DNA of 64,000 nt from Agrocybe praecox (lineage: Eukaryota > Basidiomycota > Agaricomycetes > Agaricales > Agrocybaceae), in the NCBI GenBank assembly GCA_964017145.1, contig OZ024845.1, positions 3,472,001-3,536,000 on the forward strand, written 5' to 3'. The translations under genes were made by a program, and so were the position numbers. A model generated the notes under the pieces. That model made no database searches and was not told the DNA's origin. It was given only the letters and a program-made list of their open reading frames with translations. Position 1 is the stretch's first letter, and the number at the start of each line of letters is the position of its first letter. Below are positions 11,309 through 24,139 of this stretch, piece after piece.

Positions 11309-13072
11309 TTAGTTTGCAGATGGCAAAACTGGCCCAAGAAGAGGCTGAGGATCAAAGTTGGCAAATGAAGTAAGCAAGAATGGGTATTTGCCTATCTCTC
11401 CCTGCATACATTATGTTTGATTAGATGTATGTACTCGATATAGATAGTTAAAGACAATACTTACAATGAGAGTCGATGGGAACCCTTTGTCGAATGCTAG
11501 CGAGGCGTCGATAGCTGCCATCTGCTCGTCTGTGAGACGGATGTTGAGCGCCTCGATGTTCGCGAGGAGATGCTCGATCTTGCGTCCGCCTACGATGGGG
11601 AACGTATATGGTGCCTTGTGGAGGACGTATGCAATGGCCACTATAATAAGTCGAGTGTGATCATTAGGTGAGCGTGAACCGTAAGATGAGAACATGGAAG
11701 AAAAAAAAGAGAGAAGAAGAAAAAGGACGACTAACCCGCTGTGATATGCTTCGTTCCAACCTTGGGTGCGATATCCTCCAACACCAAACATACCTTGCGT
11801 TCGGCTTCCGTACGCTCCCATCCAGTACCGACCATACTAGGCCGGCCATTCTCTCCTGTCTGACGACGTTTGTTCTCTTCCTCGTCCGATCTGACACGAC
11901 CCGCACCGAGGACGTTCCACGGTGCGATAGCAAGACCTGTGGAGGAAAATTGAATTACATCAGAGCTGGGACGATAGGAGTATAATCGACATGGGTAACT
12001 GAACACACCTTCGGAATGACACATGGGGATAATCTCACGCTCAAGATCCCTTTGGAGAACGGAATAGGGGCCCTGGTAGACTACGAAGGGCGTCTTTCCT
12101 GCAGCTCTGGCGTAGGCGTTGCATTTGACGACGAACCAAGCTGGCGCGTCTGAAATTCCCTGGTGGTCACGGTCTGATATTAGCATAGTCCTAATAGCTT
12201 CATCTATAAAACCAACTTGCTGCTTACCAGATAGAGGACAATCCCACGCTGGACAAGAGCATGAAGCCCGTCCATCATCTCCTCTGCGGAGGTGTGATAG
12301 TCCCAATAATGGACGTAAAAGATATCGAGGTACGTAGTTCTGAGACGCTTCAAGCTGATCTCGAGGGAGAGCTTCATGTTCTTGATGTTATTCCCGACAA
12401 AGTTGGCGTGGTTTACATCGGCATTACCGCGATGAGGGGTATTCGTGTACTGTCGTTGAAAATGTGTTAGTCAACTACTCATCATGATATAAGATATGTT
12501 TCGCTCTACCTTTGTCGCGATCACGACTTGGTCACGATTACCCCGCGCTTCCATCCACTCGCCGATGAATTCCTCAGACGCACCGTCCTGGCTAAACGAA
12601 CACAAAGACACATCAATCAAACACATCCTCAACGACAAAAAAGAGGGTAGCTTTCGGAAAGACAGACTTACTAGCTATTAGCGGTATCTATGAAATTACC
12701 GCCAGCGTTGAAAAAGGCGTCCAACAATGCGAACGAGTCTTGTTTATTCATCTCGCTGTATCCCATAAAGCCCCATCGATCTCCAATGCTCATCGCACCT
12801 AGGACAAGTGGAGAGACATGGATAGCCGCACGGGGTGCGAGTTGGCGATAACGACCGAGCTTGGTAGGAGGGCCACCAGAGCCTTTGAATATGTCCAAGG
12901 TTGACATGGTTGGCTTTGGTTCTGCACTAGTAGTAGGGACGGGTTCGATAGGAGGCTTAGAGGATTCTACTGATGTTTGGGCAGATGATTCGACGGAGGA
13001 GGAGGATTGCCTGTTGTGTTTAGCCTTCGCCTTTTCCTTGAGAGATTTTATAGCTGGGACGAGCTTTTGCAT
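11309..13072 (-). CDS. Aldo/keto reductase, norsolorinic acid reductase / aryl-alcohol dehydrogenase type
   Basis: Seven exons join without a frame break: 12672-13072, 12510-12591, 12228-12449, 12009-12159, 11736-11936, 11465-11640, 11309-11401, giving 441 residues. The NAD(P)H-dependent aldo/keto reductase tetrad is visible: Asp and Tyr in FIDTANSYQD, Lys in VIATK and His in YVHYWD. The C-terminal half has GPYSVLQRDLEREIIPMC and IGKYPFLL, typical of the NorA/AAD branch. The first 65 residues are a Lys/Ser/Pro-rich extension absent from typical 380-residue members; a homologous extension lies in another frame upstream of the paralogue at 51554. All introns have GT-AG ends. The substrate is unknown; a carbonyl or aldehyde intermediate of secondary metabolism is a reasonable guess. 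Confidence 0.9.
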
Positions 13073-14270
13073 CTTTGGAAGGGGGGATATAGTAGTAAGA
13101 TAAGCAAACGGACGTCAGTTGTACACTGTCAAGTTAGAAGTCGGAGTGCTTAATAGTGTTTGATTGATGAGAGAAAATGTAAGTAAAAATGGACTAGAGC
13201 CACTCAGCACTGTACTCATCACTTTCGAAAGCGTTGCGTGGTCCTCCGGCAAGAGGTATATCGGTAGCATGGCGGCGGCGGTGGCGCAGAGGACATACAT
13301 TTCTGATGGAAGCTAAATCCTCTCCTTCTCTTCGTTATCGGTTACATTTGACCTGCCACTTTCCCTACTATTCGAGATTAGATTAGAAACAGTTTAAGGA
13401 TACCAATTACTCTAGCCAGAATAGGGAGTGCAGCCCTTCCCTGATTCGTCTAGTAGATTAGATTAGATTAGATCATCTAGTACATATATGCTTCGAATCA
13501 TATTGACGTGTTCTTAAACAGTTGTCGATCCTTGGCTCTAGATCTCTAGAATTTTCATCAGCGCAGTTATCTAACATTTCATTTCTTGCTCCTAATCTGT
13601 CTAAATAACAAAAATATAATTATCGGGAGCAATATATAGATACAAATGAAATCTCGAAGAGAAATACAACGAGTTGATGATGATACACTTCTCCTTCAAT
13701 CAACAAGGGGCTTTTCCTCTTCTTCTCCTCCTACATGTCCAAGTGTTGTCCATGATCAGGAGTGTGCTTCAATACATACCTCTCTTCCAACACGTATACG
13801 AGGCACCTTGCGCATAGTTTAAAAATGAATGCTAGACGTATTCATGTTCATTTAACCACGTTCTCCGCACGTCCTCCGTCACATATTCCACTGTAAATTA
13901 ATTTCTCCGTAGTCAGTAGTATCACTGTCAGAAGAGTATTAGTGTGAGTTTTTGTGCCACCCGTGTGGATGGCTGGCGCCATTATGACAGTTCCAAAAAT
14001 AAATTGACGTGTTTTGGACGTATTTTGACGCGCTAAGTGAGTTTGAGTAATCCGAGTCGCAGCGGCGCCAGGATGAGGGGTAAAAGACGCGTCTCGACGC
14101 ATAAAAGAGTAGAAATGAGGGAATAAATAAATAAAAATAGGAAGTTGTTTCTTGGTTATTTCCGAGGACATGTTCACTTGAGGAAATTACTTTCTACAAC
14201 TCGGATTAGAGGAGCATCTATCCAATCTACATCTGCTTTGTCATCAAGGAATTGTTGTAGCCTTAAATGG
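13073..14270. other. Intergenic, no gene recognised
   Basis: There is a short run of TTAGA-like repeats near 13370-13480. The minus-strand ORF at 13848-14177 shows no family similarity that I recognise. Confidence 0.45.
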
Positions 14271-14460
14271 GTAGACTCGCTACCAGTACGTTAGGTGGTG
14301 ATTACTCATGTGTCATCCCTGAGGCCTGATGCCTCATTGTTTGGTCTCTGTTGTGGGTTTGCTTGTGCTTCCTAACATCAAGCGGAACTCAATCGGACTG
14401 TGAAAGGAGCATCACCCACCTAACTAAAAAGAAACGGCTGGTCACGAGCCTATTAAATGG
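14271..14460 (+). mobile_element. MITE-like element, copy 1
   Basis: The core 14290-14424 starts with GTTAGGTGGTGAT and ends with ATCACCCACCTAAC, an imperfect terminal inverted repeat. The pairing continues outside the core (TAGACTCGCTACCAG on the left, CTGGTCACGAGCCTA on the right). It has no coding capacity and lies about 145 bp upstream of the ATG of the broken HET gene. A second copy in the opposite orientation is at 36421-36547. Confidence 0.65.
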
Positions 14461-14604
14461 GATCCGCATAAAATAGTTGTGATGATGAGCGGCGGCCGGC
14501 CCTTGGAGTTTTCCGCAGGTCACGTTGCCCCGAAAAGGTCCTGTAGCGTTCACTCGGCGTTGACCACTAATCCTTCAATCTGACGATTCGTATTGGCAAA
14601 GATT

Positions 14605-16562
14605 ATGCCAGCTTACTACAGCAGACTGGACGAAAATTGTGCTGCAACACCCCATACGACATGTGACGCCTGTAAAACTCTTCTAGTCGCTCTGAGAAAT
14701 GATCTTACAGGAAAGGTTCCCAGAAAGTCGCCTTCCCCTGTGGTGGCCCAATATCTTGTCCCAGTGATGCAACTGTCAGGACTGGACGGGTGCCATCTCT
14801 GCTCGATAATATCAGAGTCCATCTGCCCCGCTCACATCAGATCAAATGTACACATAGCGTCGCAGTCCATCATCAAAATCAAAATAGGCCATTATTCAAA
14901 CGAAGCTGCATTGGGATTTCTTTCCGTAAAGTTGATGGATACCTCTGGAAAGGTCGTCCGCGATTCCTACGTTTCGATTACCTCACAGCCGAGTCCTGGT
15001 TACCCTACGGAACCTCTCGAGGCATCTTGGAGCATATATACCGGATCGGATGCCACATTGGACCTAGCAAAGCATTGGCTCGACCGTTGTCTTGCAGAAG
15101 ACAGTATCTGCGAAGAAGTCGCAACCACATCCATATCTTTCAAAAAATCACAATTTCCTACTTATCTAGTTGAAGTGAACCAAAATTCGATGCGATTGTG
15201 CGCTACACAACAGTTGCCTTCGCGTCCAAAATACCTTACGCTCAGCTATCGTTGGGGAGACAGTGTCGCATTCAAGCTCACTTCAAAAAACCTGCATGAT
15301 CTGCTATTTGATATCCGGGAGCCAAACTTACCCAAAACCTTTCGCGACGCCGCGCGCATTACTCGCCGATTAGGGTATCAATACATATGGATCGATTCTT
15401 TGTGCATAGTCCAAGATTCCACCGAACATTGGCAGACGGAATCAGCCATAATGGGTGAAATTTACAGAGGATCTGTGTGCACAATCGCAGCTCTAGGAGC
15501 TAAAGATGGTGACAGTGGCTGTTTCAAGGAGAGGAATCCACTCTGCTTTCAAAATTGCAAATTCGAATACGATAAAGGCCTTTTTGCATATTTCACTCCG
15601 GAGCTGGAACCAATGTCCTTGCATATCACAGGATACTCCTCATCGGTCGAGCCACTTCACGAGAGACTGCACAACGAATGCTCTCCCCTCGAACAATCTT
15701 CTTTGGCACGTACGGAGCATACTGGGAGTGCGTCGAGAAGGAAGCTAGTACCAGACGTCCACAGATGATATCTGAAATCCCAAGTCCTAAATACGCCTTA
15801 CATCAGTCGTGCAACCTGAAATTGACCGGCCAGATCGATGATACCTACAAGCTATTTTGGAAGTGGTGGTCCAGGATTATAACGCAGTATAGTCCATGTG
15901 GGCTGACCTATCGCACTGATAAGCTTGTCGCACTGTCGGGGCTTGTACGACTCGTCGAGGCTAGAACCGGTCTGCATAACTTGGCGGGATTATGGCAGGA
16001 ATATCTGTTCTCCGAGTTGTTGTGGTATGTTCACGTTCCAGGCTCGCGTCCCTCTAGGACAGACGAATATCAAGCCCCAACGTGGTCATGGGCATCGTTA
16101 AACACCGAAGTGAATGTCGGAATCAAAGACTTCAACTACAAGTTCGAGTGGAAGATCGAGCTTTTGGATGCAGTTGTGCACAAGGCCTCGGAAAATGGAC
16201 AGCTTTCAGGTGGACATATACGCGTAAAGGGCCCAGTAATGAAAGTAAGATGGGAAGACGTTGGTCAGGTATACAAGATTCGCTGGGGAGACAAACCATT
16301 CATATGGAATACTCCTGACGATGGAGTTAGTTTTCTTCCGGATTATCTGCCTGATCCAGAGCAGAATATATGGACACTTCTCGTGGTACACGCAGTCTCT
16401 GAAGACACGTGGATGTATATGGGGCTTGTCATATCAGAGGATGACAACGAGCAGGGTGTGTGGACTCGGGTAGGATCATTCAGGCAGTACCAATGGTCGG
16501 GAAGTGTCACCGAATTTTTCCAGGAGGGAAAATTCAATATCATGGAGTTGTCTATTGTGTAG
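14605..16562 (+). pseudogene. HET-domain protein, paralogue broken by a net 10-nt deletion
   Basis: From the ATG at 14605 the frame encodes the same protein type as 4683-6659, with YLTLSYRWG, LGYQYIWIDSLCIVQDS and SAIMGEIYRGSV. At 15667-15674 the sequence between the codons for HER and RML is 8 nt, where the intact paralogue has 18 nt coding AWVMQE. After this point the family sequence continues in another frame from 15678 (MLSPRTIFFG) to the stop at 16560-16562. No intron of usable length could restore the frame. The loss removes the conserved RAWVMQE part of the HET domain, so the product would be truncated at 15768 with an unrelated tail. An assembly error is the main alternative. Confidence 0.8.
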
Positions 16563-17805
16563 CGGATAAAAATTATCTATTATACCGCACTGTGTATCTA
16601 ACAACTATCTTATTGGGTGATGAGAAAACCGACTCGAATTTTCTTGTCAGGAAATTCCCTCGGAAAAATAGGTCTATCCTTTCCTTTGAATGTTCAATGT
16701 TCAACATTCATTCTTCTTTTTTTTTCTTTCTCTCTCCTCTTCCTTTGGGGTTTGGAACAGACACTAGGCTTCTAGGTTAGTTTACCTTGGTTACCACTCA
16801 TGCACTTAGGTATTTGGCGACTTCTCCTTTTCCCTTCTACTTCGGCGATCAATACGAGTTGTCGGCATTGCATTGTCGACAGTCATGTAATCCAGACGAG
16901 CTCGCAACCACCCGCCAAAGATCTCCGCAAATCCCCTAATTTTTTTTTTCCTCCTTTCTTATTCGTTCATCCGGTTGAACATTTTTGTTCACACGACCTT
17001 TATTGGAAATCCTACAGCAAACGCGCCATTAGTATCACGTGATGTATAATAATGATACAATCACTGCCAGTGCCAACAGGTGCGTGATGTTTAAATTTTG
17101 TCAACGTTCACTTACAATTTACTTGCACCCGACCTTACAAGTCTTACAGCCCCTTGACCTTCCAATTTCCATGTTACCTTCCCTCATACTTCGTTTTCTA
17201 CATGATATTTTTGTTTCCAAGGGAAACCTCGGAGTATGGTTTGGAACGTCAAGATGTGCTCCCACATAATCATCCATGGGTATGCGTTGAACAAGAATAT
17301 TTCGCATAAGATTCGACCAAAAATAGGTATTTACGAGCAAAACCCAGCAATTTGGTTCTATTGGAAACAGGTCGTCATCTAGAACCACTTCTTCAAGACT
17401 CTACTCTCACGAATGACCTCCTGTCTGGTTATATCAGTAGCGCTTTGCACTTGATGGTCATAGGGACTTTTTCGGCACAGATATAGGTAAATTTATTTCT
17501 CAACGTGTCTCAATGCTTCCCAACGGGCCAGGGGTCCCCAATGACCTTGTAGCTGTTGTGGCATAATTCCAGTATGACATTCTCGTTGGATAGGGGCGGC
17601 CATTTTTTGTGAAAAGGTTGACTACTGTTAGCACTATGGGGCTGGAAATTGAGGAGCACTCGCCGTAAGTGATCGGTCATCAGGCCAACTGACAAGCTGA
17701 TATGTATACATAAAATCTCACAGGACATTTTCAGATTTTGGCCTTCGCAGGATCGCTATTCTTAAAGGCAAAACATTCGAGAAATTGTCTCTCTTTACCG
17801 CCATT
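16563..17805. other. Intergenic, no gene recognised
   Basis: AT-rich spacer between the broken HET gene and the lactonase gene, with short T-runs near 16715 and 16940. I see no coding motif. Confidence 0.45.
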
Positions 17806-19275
17806 ATGCTCACTTACTGGAGTACCATATCTGTTCCTGTCTTCCTCGCCGTAGGTTTATGCACCGCAACGACCCCAAATGATACGAGTGCAGGTGCAGT
17901 ACCTCCGGGCGCTGTGGTAAGCTCCATTCGCGTCCACTAAAACTCTTTTAGCTAAAATTACTATAATCAGTCCATTCCCCCTCTATCATTCGCCGTCCTC
18001 GGCCAAAATGCGACTTTCAGGCAGAACGGATTTCTCCAGCCGTTCAACCCGACGAATTCGACTCCCCCGTTCTTCCAAATTTTCCATCAAGATTTCCTCA
18101 ACATTTTAGGTCCTCATGCCACAGTCAGAACCATTGCTGTAAACACGACCTTTGCATCAGGGTTTGCATTCGAAGCCCCTTTCTTCAACGCACCCACCAA
18201 CGAAATATTCTTTGCGAGTAGTGTTTTCGTCCCAGAAAGCAGCTTCAATCACAGCAATCGGATAAGTAAGATCAATATGACACTGGTCGAACAGGCCATA
18301 GTGGCTGGTGTCCCGAATATCAATATACCATTCCAAACCGTGAGTATACTTCTTCGCGAATAAAGTTTGGTCCTGATAGTTATTCTCTTAGCTTGACCTT
18401 CCCGAGACGGTTCAGATAACGAATGGCGCAACTGGTCCTTTCAAAGGTTCTCTTCTTCTCGCCACTCGTGGACGAGGAAACCTGCCCTCAGCTCTCGTCC
18501 TCGTCAATCCAAAGTCGCCTAATAACGCCACTGTTCTTCTCGATAACTTCTTCGGCCGTCAATTCAATTCCATGAACGATCTAAAAATACATCCGAGCGG
18601 AAATATCTTTTTCACAGACGACGAGTGAGTTTCTCATCGCACACAGAATCAAATATTAAAGTAATTCTTCTCCCAGCCTTGGATTTACTAGTGACCAGAA
18701 ACCACCTCCATTAATGCCAAATCAGGTTTATATGTTTGATCCCACCACAGGCCTCGCGAAAATGGTAGCGGATAACTTCGCTACCCCGAATGGGATAGCG
18801 CTCAGTCCAGACGGAAAAATCGGCTACATTGGCGATTCAGCTGGAATTGTGAACTCTACGCTTCCTTCGACAGTGTGCGTACCTTATCAAGTATTTATCA
18901 AAATAGAACTGAGTGCTATCAAAACAGGTATGCATTTGATATCGACCCGCAGACATTCTTCTTTAGCAACAGACGAGTCTTCTGCTACGTCGACTCTGGA
19001 GGCCCAGATGGGATGCAGGTAGACTCCAGGGGTAATCTTTACGTAGCGAGTGGAGATGGCGTGCAGGTACGTCCCTTCCCGCTTCCCTTCTAAGATGCTA
19101 GCTTACAGTATATCTGCAGATCTTCCGCAAGGATGGAGTTCTTCTCGGCAAAGTATTCATAGGCTCTGATGTCGCGAACATGGCATTCGCGGGAGATGGT
19201 AACCTCATCGTTCTTGCGAACACAAGAGTATTCCTTGCCAAAATTCAAGCTAAGAGCGGTCTTTTCACGATGTAA
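17806..19275 (+). CDS. Secreted SMP-30/gluconolactonase-type hydrolase
   Basis: Six exons (17806-17916, 17971-18339, 18392-18624, 18677-18874, 18928-19066, 19120-19275) give 401 residues in frame. The N-terminus is a likely signal peptide with a hydrophobic core (VPVFLAVGL). The six-bladed propeller family signs are present: FEAPFF with a metal-binding Glu candidate, MNDLKIHPSGNIFFTDD, TPNGIALSPDG and DGMQVDSRGNLYVASGDG. Such enzymes hydrolyse lactones or related esters using a divalent metal. It ends only 83 bp from the convergent end of the DUF6533 gene at 19359. A role in opening a lactone in the nearby pathway is possible but unproven. Confidence 0.87.
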
Positions 19276-19358
19276 GTAAATACAAAAGAAAAAGAAAAGC
19301 AACTGGGCATGTAGTATTTGTACGGACAATCATCGTCGACCGCCCTAGACATCATCTA

Positions 19359-21246
19359 TTAAAACACGATCAGAGATCTAATAACAACTTTATTTAAGCC
19401 CGAGGGCTGCGTCTCATACCCACCTTTGTGGGCCTGATGATCCATGGATCTGAGTTCGATGGTACGAGTGCCAGGGAAACTGCTACTGGCCGCAGTAGAG
19501 TTGTTGTAATTGTGGTTACTAGCATACGCCATATCCTCAAGGCCCCGACGGGTATTGAATGTCTGCAGGGACCATGCTTGCTTCTCGCTTGCGCGCTTAA
19601 GGTTGAGCGTAATTCTGTTGATCATTATGCAGGAGATTACCATGGCTGGTCTGCAAGAGGGTTAGTATTGATTAATATTGATTGTGCACTAAGAAATTGA
19701 AAACCTTACTGATTGTGAATGAATTGTAGGGCGGGCTAGATTTTGATTAGAGCTGATGGTCAAATAGTGATAGGCTTGAAAGTTACCCTGGAGCGAGCAT
19801 AGAGGACCAATAAAAGCCACAACAAATTGGACGAGAACAGCACGAAGAAGTATACGATTCCATCCCGCTGTATAACACGCATTACCGGCATGACTCCATG
19901 GTGCCTCATTGTGTAAGCAGTCATTGCAACGATAGTGAGAAAGGCAAGTCCGTCGAATGAAAGAGATAGATAAAGCCAGACGAACGCCCAAGGAGCACTA
20001 TGAACCGCGTAGAAGTATTCTTAGCCTCCTGGAGCCACAAACAATAATAATCACTCACGCAGTTCGCACGGAAAGAAAGGCACATACTTAAAATGATTAA
20101 AAACTCAGTATCTCATGATACTAATCGTCGAAGAAATATTTAAGTAGCGCACCGTGATATGCTTGATTGTCCGGAAGCTGAGGAATGGGGGATCCAGGGA
20201 CCGACACAAGGAGGGCCACTTGGTCGGTGCCTTTCGAGGATAACGCCGTCACGTACAGAACAATTCCCCACTGAACGATAATGATAAGCCCAGCTACCAG
20301 AAGGACCAACCTGCTTTTCATGGTAATGGCATAGACACTTGCAAGTATCCGGGATTATATCACATGATCAAAATGTTGGGGGATTGGAACATACCGAAGA
20401 GTGATCAAAAGCTCGGCGATGAACGTTGTAATCATGGTTTCCAATAGTTCCATGAAGCCGTATCGGTCGCACCTGGGAAATAAAGAACTTTAAGACAACC
20501 AGCTAGTAGATAGGTGTGGTGGATCTTACACCTGAACGTTTGAACAATTGGTCAATAAATATTATATATGTTAACGTACGAGTATGGGGCCTCGTAAAAG
20601 ACACGAACCTCTGACGTCCAAAAATCGGCAAAATAACCTGGTTTAGGCCAGTGTTAAGTGTATGATCAACAGTTAAATACTTGGTATTCTCACCAAATAG
20701 CGTTACAATGATAAAGCACGGGATGAGATAGCGATTCTAAGAAGCATTCGAACTTTGATCAGCTCTTTCCCGAGAGGTCGAGAAAAATCTTACTCGCCAA
20801 GAAGAAAAGCCAAAAAACTAGCCCGATCGATGAAACGCGAACGCGTTAAATTGGTGGCACAATTTTAAGAGAAAATCGTTATACGCATGCAAATCTACTC
20901 ACTGGTGGACTTCTTGCTAGACCACGCGTACTTCACCTATAATAATATCCTGTAAGTCGGGCATGAATTTAACGAGAAACGTGTTGTTTACCTCGTCGGC
21001 CAATGTCACAAAGTAATCGTAGAACCAGAGAGTAGATATTGCAACCCAGTATAGCTGATAGTGGTTTAAGATAAGAGTTCAGACACTGGCTGTCTGGTCA
21101 ACGATAGAGTAACTTTAGTGACCTTAACGGAGACGCTACAATGGAGGACCAAGTTAGTATACATGAATCCATGGAGATATTGTAGGTACTTACAGATCAT
21201 AGCCCAAATTAATAACAGCTTGAGAGAATAATTGCTCATCAGACAT
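19359..21246 (-). CDS. DUF6533-family multi-pass membrane protein, paralogue A
   Basis: Thirteen exons, including a 2-nt exon, give 356 residues: 21194-21246, 21123-21135, 20992-21054, 20903-20936, 20798-20817, 20694-20736, 20609-20637, 20530-20531, 20395-20472, 20153-20337, 19787-20019, 19710-19735, 19359-19650. The N-terminal DUF6533 signature is clear (LYWVAISTLWFYDYFVTLADE), followed by about seven hydrophobic helices, MITTFIAELLITLRVYAIT and the final MINRITLNLKR before a polar tail. The family is an expanded set of seven-helix proteins of unknown function in mushrooms. The intron after 20798 starts with GC (GCGAGT), not GT. The exon at 20530-20531 is required to keep the frame between WTSE and CDRYG; the same is true in paralogue B. 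Confidence 0.85.
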
Positions 21247-22359
21247 GGTGCTGTATCAGAGGAGGATGGATGCAAATGTACGAAAACGGGGGGAGCATCC
21301 TCAGTCTTTATACTTTTTTTTTTTTAAAAAAAAAGAAACATTCTTCTTTTAACACAAGTCATTGCTACCACTTTTTCCTAGATAGCATGATGAATCCCAC
21401 GGTAGACATAGGGCGTTACACACTGTGGAAACGCATCATCATGCCCGAACCATGATTAGATTAGATCGTGGCTCACTTGTGGTTTAAAGATTTACGCCTA
21501 CGATTCACAGTCACCCCATTTTGACCGCTGTCGTCGTTTGCATCGTATATCCGACAAGCTTCTTAACGTGTCTCAAAACACTAACCATGTACTAGTAAGG
21601 ACGAAGATGGGTATTCCCTAAAGCAAATATCAGTGTTGTAACGTTAATTAATGCGCAAGCCCTCTAAAACATACAGAAATTGACCGAGTCGTATGTCGTC
21701 AAAGCTGTCGAATCCTTTCAATCAATGATGTGCCCACTAGAGTTGATGGGTTTGTATATTGATTCGTTGACTCTGAGTTATTATTACAGACCGTAACATC
21801 AAGTGAACATCACCTCCTGAATAGAACAACATGTCAACACAGTCAGAAACACTAAGCCGTTCTTAAAGCCAAATTCCTTTAAACAGTTACAGACTCTCTA
21901 GTGAATACTAAAGGCCTGCGCGTATAACTGGTGCTATGCGTACCCATGCGGTTTTTCCAGCCGCCCACGTTTCCCCACACGGTTTATCTTATGAGGTCTG
22001 GGCAAAGCTAGAGATTTTCCCCTGTCAAGTGTCCAGAGAATGACATGGTTTCTCCTACGCAACTCTAATATAGAAGCTGTTTCCACGGACTGGCACTAGT
22101 GACGATCTTCCTGCAGTATTGGCAGCTCTGCGTCCAATCTGCGCCATCTCCTCAGTCATGGGATAAATCTGGAATGTCACATGATCAATGGAGCGCGCCG
22201 CGTCAACTCCTCAATTTCGTTTTCACAGACAAAAACAAGTTAACAGCCATTCTCATGAGAGTCCACTAAAGTGTTATTTTAATTGACCTATAATAGAGTC
22301 CTAATACCCAGACAGAGGGTGGATGTTAGCTCGAATTGATCTCCGCAATTCTTAATTAC
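21247..22359. other. Intergenic, no gene recognised
   Basis: Spacer between the two DUF6533 paralogues, with a T/A homopolymer junction near 21310-21335. No coding motif was recognised. Confidence 0.45.
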
Positions 22360-24139
22360 CTACTCACATCTTTTACTGTGAATCTGCCTTCGATCAAAAC
22401 GTTGGTTACTGACATAGCTTTCCGAGATGTTCGAGCGATACATGTCGTTCATTTCAAACCTTATGCTTCCCGACTCTACGACGTGCGTATCGAATGTTTC
22501 CATACTCCATGACGAATATTTGCTATCTCCAGCACGCTTGAGATTCAAGGTAATCCTATTGATCATTATAGAGGAAACCACCATGGCCGGCCTACATTAC
22601 TCATCGTAAGAGAACTATTGAATGAGAAATATAGAGACCCACTGATTGTGGATGAATTTGAGGGTAGGCTTGAAAGTAATAGCAATCAGATAGTTTCGTT
22701 AGGTTGGCAATATGTCAGAGCATACTCTTCCGTGAATGGCAAGTATAAGCCATGTTAAATTCGAGAAAAACAATACGCAAAAGTATAATATCCCGTCACG
22801 TTGGATTACATGCTTCATAGTCATGCCTTGATTCCGCATTGTGTATGCAGTGATCGTCATGATAGTGAGAAATGCAAGACCATCGAACGCTAAGGTAACG
22901 TAAAGCCAGACGTATGCCCACGGAATACTGTGTAAAACATCAGCACACTGAGTCACTGTATTCCGCAGCCTTGGAAATAATACGCACTACAGGCTCTTGA
23001 CGGCCAGAAAAATGCAGACTTGCATAGCCGTCTTAGAATTAGCTTTATGTACATGATGCAACGCCAGATATGGGTCTCACCGTGATAAACCTCGCTGTGT
23101 GGAAGCTCTGGTAATGGAAACTCGGGAGGGTTAATCAGAAGCGCTACCGCATCTTGGCCATCTATCGAACGTGATACTACGTGAATCACGACGCCCCATT
23201 GCACCAAGACAAGTGGCGCCAGTATAAGCAGTACTAGCTTATTTCTCATCGTGATAGCATACACACTGAGTTTATCAAGCTAAGCGAATCTAGTATATGA
23301 CATAATGGATGCATCAACTCACCGAAGAATAATGAAGATCTCAGCAATGAAAGTCGTGATCATTGTCTCCAAGAGTTCCATAAACCCATAGTGATTACAT
23401 CTGAAAGATATAGATGTAAATCCTTTTTAACCGTTATTCCAAGAGGACGGAAGTATACGTCTATTCGATGAGGCAAGATAATCAGTACTGGAAACTCGGG
23501 TGGTGCAAGGAGTGGCATACTTCAGTAGTCCAGGCATCATTGAAATAACCTGTATCGTAGTACAAAACGCAATACCAATGATAAGGTATTGCGTCAACGA
23601 AGAGTAAATATGAACACTGACTAAAGAGAGTTATTGTGACGATGCACAATATTATGTATCGATTCTGATTCACTGCCTTTAGTATTAGTCATAACTTGTA
23701 TCACCGTACCACTTACTGCTAAAAATAGAAAGAAGACTATGACACAGTGCCGTATTAAATCCAATTATCCGACGTGCCCATAGTACTTATACTTACTAGG
23801 CGTTTTCCTACTCGACCATCCGTATCGAATCTATAGTGCATCGATTATTTGCTTGTAACATAAAATATTAAAGCGCCCAATCCGAGTCTTACCTCGTCAG
23901 GAAGAGTTAGAATATAGTCATAGAACGCTACTGTGGATATAGCGACCCAGTAGAGCTGCATTACGATCATATTTGGTCAGAAAATAGAAGTGAGAATCTA
24001 ATCGGCGACTAAGTACCTTGATCGAAAACCTTCGCAGCAGCTATCAGTACCATGTTAGTTAGTCGGAGAGCATTGTGGTCACGTACAAGTCGTAGCCCAG
24101 GGCTATGACTCCAGGCGAGAACAAGGGCTCAGAAGACAT
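22360..24139 (-). CDS. DUF6533-family multi-pass membrane protein, paralogue B
   Basis: Thirteen exons give 335 residues with the same gene structure as paralogue A: 24087-24139, 24017-24029, 23893-23955, 23797-23830, 23717-23736, 23622-23664, 23521-23549, 23459-23460, 23323-23400, 23081-23265, 22726-22955, 22643-22668, 22360-22591. The DUF6533 start reads LYWVAISTVAFYDYILTLPDE; further on come CNHYGFMELLETMITTFIAE, LRVYAITMRNK and the final SIMINRITLNLKR. All introns here have GT-AG ends. Exon lengths agree with paralogue A for every internal exon except the tenth (233 versus 230 nt), so the pair is a tandem duplication. The C-terminal tails differ. Function is unknown; membrane location is inferred from the hydrophobic segments. 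Confidence 0.85.

Noticed and set aside
14593..14604. Start of the second HET frame at a TTG
   Set aside because: The eukaryotic start is the ATG at 14605, which matches the paralogue's start.
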